Below the pieces are notes generated by a model. That model was given only the letters and a program-made list of their open reading frames with translations. It was not told the DNA's origin and searched no databases. From positions 1 through 64,000 of the forward strand of contig CAKVMJ010000002.1 of assembly GCA_934772445.1 (NCBI GenBank): a stretch of 64,000 nucleotides of DNA. The letters are read 5' to 3'. The first letter of the stretch is position 1, and the number at the start of each line of letters is the position of its first letter. The DNA comes from an uncultured Clostridia bacterium (GTDB lineage Bacteria; Bacillota; Clostridia; Christensenellales; UBA1242). This document shows, in pieces, positions 58,455 to 64,000 of this stretch. The position numbers were made by a program, and so were the translations under genes.

Positions 58455-59171
58455 ATGTTTAAAAAGTTGTTAAATCTATTCAAAAAAGTATTTAATTTCC
58501 AATTCACGGAAAAAGAAAGTGAGGTTAATTATTTATCTTTAGGAGAGGCACTTCCTAAGGCACTAAAACCAAATGAAGAAAAAGAACTTGTATCTAAGGT
58601 TATGGAAAATAAAGATGAAGTTGCAAAACAAAAACTTATAGAACATAATTTAAGATTGGTAATCTATATTGCAAAAAAGTTTGAAAATACAGATGCGGAT
58701 ATGGAAGATTTAATTAGTATTGGAAGTATCGGACTTATAAAAGCTATAAATTCTTTTAAGGGTGAAAAAAATATAAAGATTGCCACTTACGCATCTCGAT
58801 GTATTGAAAATGAAATATTGATGTATTTAAGAAAGATAAGTAAGTTAAAAAAAGAGGTTAGTTTGAATGAACCTATTAATTGCGATAGCGAAGGTAATGA
58901 ATTATTGATCACAGATTTAGTTTCAAACGAAGATGTTGCACCTCAAAGCGAATTTGAAAGACAAACCGAAGTGCAAATACTCTGGTCTGTTTTAAATAAA
59001 TTAAATTCTAGGGAACGCCTTATTATGGTGATGCGTTTTGGTCTTGATGGAGATAATGAGAAAACTCAAAAAGAAGTTGCAGATGATTTAGGTATTAGCC
59101 AAAGTTATATATCAAGGCTTGAAAAGAAAATTTTAAGCAGAATTAAAAAAGAAATTTTAAAACTTGCATAG
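58455..59171 (+). CDS. sigE: Sporulation sigma factor sigma-E
   Basis: 238 aa. Region 2 (NLRLVIYIAKKFENTDADME, DLISIGSIGLIKAINSF) and region 4 (KEVADDLGISQSYISRLEKK) are clear, with the N-terminal pro-sequence (FKKLLNLFKKVFNFQ) that SpoIIGA removes. ATG 58455 is chosen because GCGGAGGGATAT precedes it. It directs mother-cell transcription in early sporulation. It follows spoIIGA and precedes sigG, the ancestral order in spore formers. Confidence 0.95.
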   Translation: MFKKLLNLFKKVFNFQFTEKESEVNYLSLGEALPKALKPNEEKELVSKVMENKDEVAKQKLIEHNLRLVIYIAKKFENTDADMEDLISIGSIGLIKAINSFKGEKNIKIATYASRCIENEILMYLRKISKLKKEVSLNEPINCDSEGNELLITDLVSNEDVAPQSEFERQTEVQILWSVLNKLNSRERLIMVMRFGLDGDNEKTQKEVADDLGISQSYISRLEKKILSRIKKEILKLA

Positions 59172-59288
59172 TATAATAATTGACATAAAATCTATATTAT
59201 ATGACAAAAATATACTCAATATAGACAATTTAATACAACATAAAAAAATAAAGAATCTACATACTAAAATAAAGGAGTAGATTTTTTT

Positions 59289-60059
59289 ATGGCTAATAAA
59301 GTTGAAATAACAGGTATAAACACAAATAATCTTCCAAAGGTATCTGCAAGTGTTCAAGCAGAACTTATGGAAAAAATAAAACTTGGGGATATGAAAGCCA
59401 GAGATGAATTTGCAGTTGCTAATCTAAGATTGGTTTTAAGTGTGGTTCAAAGATTTCAAAATAGAACAAATAATTTTGATGATATTTTCCAAGTGGGTTG
59501 TGTTGGACTTATGAAAGCCATAGATAATTTTGATGTTAGTTTAGGCGTTAGATTTTCAACCTATGCAGTGCCGATGATAATTGGTGAGATTAAAAGATAT
59601 TTAAGGGATAATAATTCTATTAGAGTTTCAAGAAGTTTAAGAGACACGGCATATAAAGCATTAAAGGCGAAAGAAGAATTGATAAGAATTAATAGTAAAG
59701 AACCAACAGTTACAGATATTGCAAAATATTTAGATATGAAAGAATCCGAGATTAGTGTTGCCTTGGAAGCAATTAGTGAGCCTATTAGTTTGTGTGACCC
59801 CGTATATAATGATGGAGATGACACAATATATTTAATGGACCAATTAAGTGATTCTGAAGATAGGGAAGAGAGTTGGTTAGAAAAATTAAATTTAAAAGAT
59901 GCTTTAAGAAAATTATCTCCAAGGGAAAAGCAAATAGTGATGTTAAGATATTATGTTGGAAAAACTCAAATGGAAGTTTCAGATGAAATTGGAATTAGTC
60001 AAGCACAAGTAAGTAGGCTTGAAAAAAATGCAATTAATAGCATTAGAAAAAATTTTTAA
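59289..60059 (+). CDS. sigG: Sporulation sigma factor sigma-G
   Basis: 256 aa. The N-terminal motif NKVEITGINTNNLPKVS is diagnostic of sigma-G (it matches the SpoIIAB-interacting start), followed by regions 2 (ANLRLVLSVVQRFQNRTNNF), 3 and 4 (SDEIGISQAQVSRLEKNA). It directs late forespore genes such as those for small acid-soluble proteins and germinant receptors. TAAAGGAGTAGATTTTTTT precedes the ATG. The 117-base gap from sigE implies its own promoter; I could not identify it with confidence. Confidence 0.95.
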   Translation: MANKVEITGINTNNLPKVSASVQAELMEKIKLGDMKARDEFAVANLRLVLSVVQRFQNRTNNFDDIFQVGCVGLMKAIDNFDVSLGVRFSTYAVPMIIGEIKRYLRDNNSIRVSRSLRDTAYKALKAKEELIRINSKEPTVTDIAKYLDMKESEISVALEAISEPISLCDPVYNDGDDTIYLMDQLSDSEDREESWLEKLNLKDALRKLSPREKQIVMLRYYVGKTQMEVSDEIGISQAQVSRLEKNAINSIRKNF

Positions 60060-60099
60060 TTTTATGAATAATTTGTCGAATTTTGCGAAAAATAAAAGT

Positions 60100-60180
60100 A
60101 CAAGGAATTGAATTAGTGTTTATCGTTTCATAGTTTTATGTGTAAACCATTCACAAAAAATAGTTTTGTTCCTTGTGAAT
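60100..60180 (+). promoter_or_regulatory. Possible two-state leader of the Cys-rich gene
   Basis: TTCCTTGT (60169-60176) can pair with ACAAGGAA (60100-60107), and the overlapping TTGTGAAT (60173-60180) can pair with ATTCACAA (60149-60156). The two pairings exclude each other and end five bases before the ribosome binding site GGAGGTGA (60185-60192). This may be a control element, or chance in AT-rich DNA. Confidence 0.35.
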
Positions 60181-60196
60181 ATATGGAGGTGAAATT

Positions 60197-60370
60197 ATGG
60201 CTAGAGCAAACTCTTCTAGATCTAACCAGACCACAACAAAATCTTGTGGTTCATCTAGTACAAAATCTTATGGCTCAACCAAAACAAAAGGTTGCAGTTC
60301 AAAACTAGAGGCTGGTAAAGAAGCTAAAAGAAAAAAATGCGGTTGTAAAACTTGTAAATGTTGCAATTAG
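60197..60370 (+). CDS. Small cysteine-rich protein (57 aa)
   Basis: ATG 60197 follows the strong binding site GGAGGTGA; the stop is at 60368-60370 and a terminator comes 18 bases later. The N-terminal two thirds are Ser/Thr/Lys/Gly-rich with two cysteines; the C-terminal end is basic and packed with cysteines (KKCGCKTCKCCN, five in ten residues). It could bind zinc or copper like a metallothionein, or cross-link in a spore layer; placement after sigG favours a spore role, but no sigma-G promoter is visible. No homologue is recognised. Confidence 0.75.
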   Translation: MARANSSRSNQTTTKSCGSSSTKSYGSTKTKGCSSKLEAGKEAKRKKCGCKTCKCCN

Positions 60371-60388
60371 TTAAACAATTTCATTTTA

Positions 60389-60417
60389 AAAAGCACCAAA
60401 TCATTGGTGCTTTTTGT
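60389..60417 (+). terminator. Terminator of the Cys-rich gene
   Basis: AAAAGCACCAA and TTGGTGCTTTTT with a four-base loop. Confidence 0.9.
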
Positions 60418-60466
60418 GTTTAAATAAATTTATTGTGTTTTTGAATATTTTAATGTTAGAAAATAA

Positions 60467-60488
60467 AAACACTAGAAATCTAGTGTTT
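60467..60488 (-). terminator. Terminator of the SHOCT gene
   Basis: AAACACTAGA and TCTAGTGTTT with a two-base loop; on the minus strand a T-rich run follows, four bases after the gene end. Confidence 0.8.
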
Positions 60489-60492
60489 AAAT

Positions 60493-61089
60493 TTAAAAAT
60501 CAATTTTATTCATTAATTCGTTGTATTCCTCTAAAGTGATTTGACCTTTTGCATACATTTCTTTTAATTTCATAATTTTGGCTTCCATTTCATTTGCCGA
60601 ATTAGATTGTGCAGGTTGAGTATAGAAACCACTTTGAAGTGTAAGATTGTTTTTAGTGTTGTGAGCTAAAATACCTAGTAATCCAGAAATCCAATTTGAA
60701 AGAATTAGGCTAAGGATACCAATAAGAAGGTTTTTAGTTTGGCTAAATTCAATATCATCATAAATTTTTGCATATTTTAATTGTTTTATAGCAAAGAAAA
60801 TAAATAATCCAGCTAATGCAATTAAGATAACCCCTAGGATAATGTTAATTCCGCTTTGGAATGTTTCTATAACTTGTTGCCATTCTTCAAAAGACAAATC
60901 GTCTGGCGCACCAGTATAATATAAGTTGCGGTAATTTTCATAAGTTGTTTCTATTTTAAAGAACATTACTAAAATACCAATAAAGAAATAAGCGATAGCA
61001 GTTGCAATATTTAAACCGCCAGCCCATTTCAACATAGCAGATCTTCTATTTTTAACTGGTTGCGAAGATGAGGTTGTCATTTCATCCAT
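60493..61089 (-). CDS. Membrane protein with C-terminal SHOCT domain
   Basis: 198 aa. Four hydrophobic segments (about residues 22-45, 73-100, 115-140 and a short one after) followed by a C-terminal SHOCT module (KIMKLKEMYAKGQITLEEYN), a short two-helix domain found at the ends of many small membrane proteins. AAAGGAGAAATTTTT precedes the ATG. It is a single gene on the minus strand. No specific function is known. Confidence 0.8.
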   Translation of the reverse strand: MDEMTTSSSQPVKNRRSAMLKWAGGLNIATAIAYFFIGILVMFFKIETTYENYRNLYYTGAPDDLSFEEWQQVIETFQSGINIILGVILIALAGLFIFFAIKQLKYAKIYDDIEFSQTKNLLIGILSLILSNWISGLLGILAHNTKNNLTLQSGFYTQPAQSNSANEMEAKIMKLKEMYAKGQITLEEYNELMNKIDF

Positions 61090-61724
61090 AAAAATTTCTC
61101 CTTTCTTTTCATTTTAACATATTCTTTAATTTATTCAAAACTTATTTGTTGCTATTTTTAATAAAATAAAACTAATATATTTTTATGTAAGTTTTTAAAT
61201 AGTTATGTATTAAAATGACATTAAGTTAGGTATGTAAAAACTTTAATTAAGTGCTTTATATTCTGTTGCTGTTAAAAATTATTAAATTTTCTTAAATCTA
61301 AAATGATTAATATTTCTTATTTTAATATAAGGTTTCCATTGCATAACTTAATATTTGTTTAATCCTATTAGTTAAACAAAGTTTTTCTAAATTGAATTTA
61401 GTAATTTGAAAATTTGTCACATTTTCCTATTTATAATTAAATGTGGAAAACATAAGAATTTATTTATATATGATTTTACTTCTATATAACATTTATATAT
61501 AATATATATGGGAAAATGGTGGAAATTCTCTCTTAAAATATGGAAAATGGCTTAAAATAGCGGTAAAACCAGTAAAATCGTTGATTTTTATAAAAAAATA
61601 TATAAAAATTTATCAAAATTTTAAAAAAGTTAGTAAAATTGCTTGCAATTTATCTTAAGATTTGCTATATTATTAAAGCAATCGTTTGAAAGAGGTTGCA
61701 AGCAGGTTTAATTCCTATTAATTT
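61090..61724 (+). promoter_or_regulatory. Gene-free stretch with tRNA operon promoter
   Basis: About 630 AT-rich bases with no convincing frame. At the right end TTGCAA (61643-61648), 17 bases and TATATT (61666-61671) form a promoter 53 bases before tRNA-Val. Nothing else was identified. Confidence 0.65.
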
Positions 61725-61800
61725 GGGAGCTTAGCTCAGTTGGGAGAGCATCTGCCTTACAAGCAGGAGGTCGTAGGTTCGAGCCCTACAGTTCCCACCA
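61725..61800 (+). tRNA. tRNA-Val (anticodon TAC)
   Basis: 76 nt, full cloverleaf with acceptor arm GGGAGCT/AGTTCCC, D-loop AGCTCAGTTGGGAGAGC, anticodon loop CTTACAA, T-loop GGTTCGAGCC and encoded CCA. Confidence 0.97.
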
Positions 61801-61894
61801 AATCTTAAGTGCCTGTTCTAATTTGAACAGGCATAAATTGATTTAAGAAACAAATTAAGAATTAAATCATATAAGATTATAGATAAAATTATAT

Positions 61895-61969
61895 GCGGGA
61901 GTGGCTCAGTGGTAGAGCGTCGCCTTGCCAAGGCGAATGTCGCGAGTTCGAATCTCGTCTTCCGCTCCA
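61895..61969 (+). tRNA. tRNA-Gly (anticodon GCC)
   Basis: 75 nt, acceptor arm GCGGGAG/CTTCCGC, anticodon loop TTGCCAA, T-arm GAGTTCGAATCTC, encoded CCA. Confidence 0.97.
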
Positions 61970-62045
61970 AAAGATTAAAGGAAGCATAATTTTATATTAT
62001 GCTTTAAACTTTAAATAAAGTAAGAGAGAAACTAGGGAAGAATAT

Positions 62046-62120
62046 GGCACCATAGCCAAGCGGTAAGGCCAAGGTCTGCAAAACCTTTATGCCCCAGTTC
62101 GAATCTGGGTGGTGCCTCCA
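62046..62120 (+). tRNA. tRNA-Cys (anticodon GCA)
   Basis: 75 nt, acceptor arm GGCACCA/TGGTGCC, anticodon loop CTGCAAA, T-arm CAGTTCGAATCTG, encoded CCA. Confidence 0.97.
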
Positions 62121-62128
62121 AATCTTAT

Positions 62129-62215
62129 GCTGAAGTGGCGGAATAGGCAGACGCACAGGACTTAAAATCCTGCGGGGGCGACTTCGTACCGGTTCAAGTC
62201 CGGTCTTCAGCACCA
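62129..62215 (+). tRNA. tRNA-Leu (anticodon TAA)
   Basis: 87 nt class II tRNA: acceptor arm GCTGAAG/CTTCAGC, anticodon loop CTTAAAA, long variable arm (GCGGGGGCGACTTCGT), encoded CCA. Eight bases after tRNA-Cys. Confidence 0.97.
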
Positions 62216-62218
62216 GTT

Positions 62219-62244
62219 AAAAGTCCTTCAAAAGGACTTTTTTT
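62219..62244 (+). terminator. Terminator of the tRNA operon
   Basis: AAAAGTCCTT and AAGGACTTTT with a short loop and T run. Confidence 0.9.
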
Positions 62245-62336
62245 CTTGCTTAAAGATAAAGTATTTAAAGATGTAAATTTTTAAAGAGTTATATAGTTAA
62301 TTTTCTCATAACTTTAATATTAGAATAGGGGGATAT

Positions 62337-62371
62337 AAAAAATAGCATTAAAAAATTTAGTGCTATTTTTT
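62337..62371 (-). terminator. Terminator of the Xre gene array
   Basis: AAAAATAGCA and TGCTATTTTT around a 13-base A/T loop, just after the last Xre gene on the minus strand; a T run follows on that strand. Confidence 0.75.
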
Positions 62372-62374
62372 CAT

Positions 62375-62824
62375 TTATTCTTTCTCTCCACCAATCAAAT
62401 AATCTATGCTAACATCAAAGTATTTAGCAATAGCAATTATTGATTGCATTGATGGTTTATTGTTATCGTTTTTCCACCTATAATAGTTAGCCTCGCTCAT
62501 ATTAAGGCTTTTCATAAGCTTTTCAATAGAGATATGGTTATCTTTCATTAATTTTTTAAGTGTTTCGATAAAAGATAAATTATTTTTATCGCCATTGTTG
62601 TAATCTTCGCTCAAACCCATTAAGTATTGTAAAGAACAATCAAAATAAGTTGCTATTTTAATGGAAACTGAAAGCTCCGGATAAAAATCTTTGTTAAAGT
62701 ATCCATTCAAAGTTTCAAATGATATACCTATATTTTTTGATAATTTCAATCTGCTTAAATCGTTTTCACTTAATAATTCTTGTAATCTTTCTTGAAATTC
62801 ATTCATTTTATTAAGTAGTTTCAT
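62375..62824 (-). CDS. Double-Xre helix-turn-helix protein 3
   Basis: 149 aa with two tandem Xre-type domains: LSRLKLSKNIGISFETLNGY ending CSLQYLMGLSE, and ISIEKLMKSLNMSEANYYRW ending VSIDYLIGGEKE. Each half follows the usual five-helix plan. It is third in a run of three paralogues read leftwards, four bases after the second. The start is ambiguous: ATG 62824 or ATG 62806; neither has a strong binding site. Two DNA-binding domains in one chain would suit a tandem or palindromic operator. Confidence 0.82.
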   Translation of the reverse strand: MKLLNKMNEFQERLQELLSENDLSRLKLSKNIGISFETLNGYFNKDFYPELSVSIKIATYFDCSLQYLMGLSEDYNNGDKNNLSFIETLKKLMKDNHISIEKLMKSLNMSEANYYRWKNDNNKPSMQSIIAIAKYFDVSIDYLIGGEKE

Positions 62825-62827
62825 TTA

Positions 62828-63259
62828 TTATTTCTCTCTGCCGATTAAATAATCAATACTAACATCGAAATATGATGCAATTATAATTAGTGAGCTCATA
62901 TTTGGAATTGAACCTCTTTTCCAAGCGTAATGGCTAGAATAATTTAATCCCTTTTCTTTGCTAAGCCTATAATGAGTTATATTATATTTTCTTAATAAGT
63001 CATCGTATCTGTTAGCAAATAATGAAATATCATAACTATCTTTAAATTTAGTGGTACTTGGTTCATCATCTATACCCATTAAATAATTTAATGAGCAATT
63101 TAATTCATTTGCAAGAATAACAGCGTATTTAACATCGGGATAAGCACCATACAAATAATCATAGAGTACAGAGTCATCAATTCCTGTTTGCTTGCTAATT
63201 TTTTGTATGTTAGTATTTCTCTCTAACATAATATCTTTAAACACTTCTTTAAATTCCAT
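62828..63259 (-). CDS. Double-Xre helix-turn-helix protein 2
   Basis: 143 aa. First domain ends CSLNYLMGIDDE and the second VSIDYLIGREK, the same closing motif as in the paralogue that follows. Its first 11 bases overlap the end of paralogue 1, so all three genes are coupled. Between the two domains is a linker of about 15 residues. No partner toxin or enzyme is in the array. Confidence 0.82.
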   Translation of the reverse strand: MEFKEVFKDIMLERNTNIQKISKQTGIDDSVLYDYLYGAYPDVKYAVILANELNCSLNYLMGIDDEPSTTKFKDSYDISLFANRYDDLLRKYNITHYRLSKEKGLNYSSHYAWKRGSIPNMSSLIIIASYFDVSIDYLIGREK

Positions 63260-63713
63260 AACTTATCTCCATAACATCTGTTCTGCCAATAAGATATTCA
63301 ATATTAGTATGGAGCTCTATGGATAATTTTATTAATATGCTTAATTTAGGGAATAAGTGTTTGTTTTGCCAATTATAAATACAATTCCTATTTATAGATG
63401 TGTGTTTTGAAACTCTATTAATATTGGTGTTATTTATTTTGAGTAAATTATTAAATCTCTTATAAAACAGTTCAGCGTTTTCATTTTTTAAAGCACCAAA
63501 ATTATTTCTATTTTTATTAAGACCACATAAGTAATCAATTGAACAAGAAAAACTATTGCAAATAATAATTGCATTTTTTAATGATGGCTCATAAAAACCA
63601 CTTGCATACTTACTTAATTGAGAACTGCTAATTCCAGTAATTTTTGAAAATGATTGCAATGTTAATTTTTCATTTTCAAGTTCATTTTTAAATCTTTCAA
63701 CAAAATTAGACAT
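63249..63713 (-). CDS. Double-Xre helix-turn-helix protein 1
   Basis: 154 aa, first gene of the array. Domain one (TLQSFSKITGISSSQLSKYA) ends CSIDYLCGLNKN; domain two (NINRVSKHTSINRNCIYNWQ) ends TNIEYLIGRTD. AAAAGGCACTAATT precedes the ATG. It is divergent from a small gene at 63856, with a shared regulatory gap holding inverted AAAAGTGT/ACACTTTT elements that may be operators for these proteins. Confidence 0.82.
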   Translation of the reverse strand: MSNFVERFKNELENEKLTLQSFSKITGISSSQLSKYASGFYEPSLKNAIIICNSFSCSIDYLCGLNKNRNNFGALKNENAELFYKRFNNLLKINNTNINRVSKHTSINRNCIYNWQNKHLFPKLSILIKLSIELHTNIEYLIGRTDVMEISYGI

Positions 63714-63745
63714 AATTAGTGCCTTTTACACTAAATATTCTATTT

Positions 63746-63826
63746 AAAAGTGTCTGTTTAGTATTTATTCCCGTGTTAAAAGATGGTATAATACAATAGT
63801 TGCAACATAGAACGAACACTTTTTAA
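63746..63826. promoter_or_regulatory. Divergent control region with inverted AAAAGTGT elements
   Basis: TATAAT (63787-63792) with a weak -35 TTTATT (63764-63769) would serve the rightward gene. AAAAGTGT (63746-63753) and ACACTTTT (63816-63823) flank it as an imperfect inverted pair (about 60 bases between), and GTGTTAAAA (63773-63781) adds a related copy. Likely operators for the Xre proteins, by position only. Confidence 0.45.
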
Positions 63827-63855
63827 ACGAGTGAAAAACAAAAGGAGAAGCATAA

Positions 63856-63999
63856 ATGAGTGATACACTAATAACTGAAATTCTATCCCAATACTTCAAT
63901 ATGGAAATATCAAATAAAATAGAGATATTAAATAATGAAATAATTGTTAATCTTGAAAATGGAAAAATAGCGAAAATTAAAGTTACCGAATTAAATTAA
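63856..63999 (+). CDS. Small hypothetical protein (47 aa)
   Basis: ATG 63856 follows AAAGGAG at seven bases; the stop TAA is at 63997-63999, one base before the window ends, so the gene appears complete. The product is acidic at the start, then beta-rich (IEILNNEIIVNLENGKIAKI). No family is recognised. It is divergent from the Xre array and may be under its control. The good promoter and binding site support a real gene. Confidence 0.65.
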   Translation: MSDTLITEILSQYFNMEISNKIEILNNEIIVNLENGKIAKIKVTELN

Positions 64000-64000
64000 G

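Noticed and set aside
60061..60196. Sigma-G promoter before the Cys-rich gene
   Set aside because: A TGAATA is present at 60064 but no CATNNTA-like -10 lies at the right distance.
62375..63713. Xre genes as toxin-antitoxin antitoxins
   Set aside because: Each has two domains and no toxin-like partner is next to any of them in the window.

Overview
The window is AT-rich chromosomal DNA from an endospore-forming member of the Firmicutes, most likely an uncultured gut Clostridia lineage. The evidence is the ftsA-ftsZ-spoIIGA-sigE-sigG block, a SpoVB-like flippase, LysM and GH18 spore-type proteins, an anaerobic ribonucleotide reductase pair (nrdD/nrdG), NAD-dependent ligase, RNase J, the trmR-trhP tRNA modification pair and strong AGGAGG-type ribosome binding sites. 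No rRNA or CRISPR array is present.

Layout. 1-12.7 kb: end of rpsU, a small hypothetical gene, pcrA-ligA, nrdD-nrdG under an NrdR-box promoter, a degenerate shikimate-kinase-like gene with transketolase, and a DUF421/DUF4363 membrane pair. 12.7-27.2 kb: envelope and spore functions: a SpoVB-like flippase (apparently starting at ATT), LysM and GH18 proteins, an ankyrin protein, two very large membrane-anchored surface proteins, two convergent half-size TauE/SafE genes, a small sigma-like regulator behind a LexA-type box, and an SH3 protein. 27.3-38.4 kb: a compact, intact, co-directional phage head cassette (large terminase, portal, scaffold, coat, connector-like proteins, a coiled-coil protein, two holin-like proteins) with no integrase, replication, tail tape measure or recognisable endolysin. 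39-49.3 kb: housekeeping genes (rnj, trmR-trhP, groES-groEL, lspA-rluD, a polysaccharide deacetylase, a double-OB SSB-like protein). 49.3-54.9 kb: an accessory island, made of an intergenic cluster of strong hairpins followed by three cytosine-C5 methyltransferases, an Xre controller preceded by three 14-bp-period iterons, a candidate restriction endonuclease and a small membrane protein whose reading frame needs a -1 shift at A AAA AAG. 55-60.4 kb: ftsA, ftsZ, spoIIGA, sigE, sigG and a 57-residue cysteine-rich peptide. 60.5-64 kb: a SHOCT membrane protein, four tRNAs (Val, Gly, Cys, Leu), three tandem proteins each carrying two Xre-type helix-turn-helix repeats, and a divergent 47-codon gene.

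How the parts may work together. SpoIIGA is the expected protease for pro-SigE, SigG acts next in the forespore, and several nearby envelope genes are plausible spore genes. TrhP and TrmR are expected to act in sequence on tRNA U34. The most interesting possibility is that the damage-responsive-looking promoter at 25.8 kb drives a sigma-like activator of the adjacent head cassette, giving a gene-transfer-agent-like or domesticated capsid system. This is inference from motif and proximity only. The restriction-modification island is the second accessory system of note.
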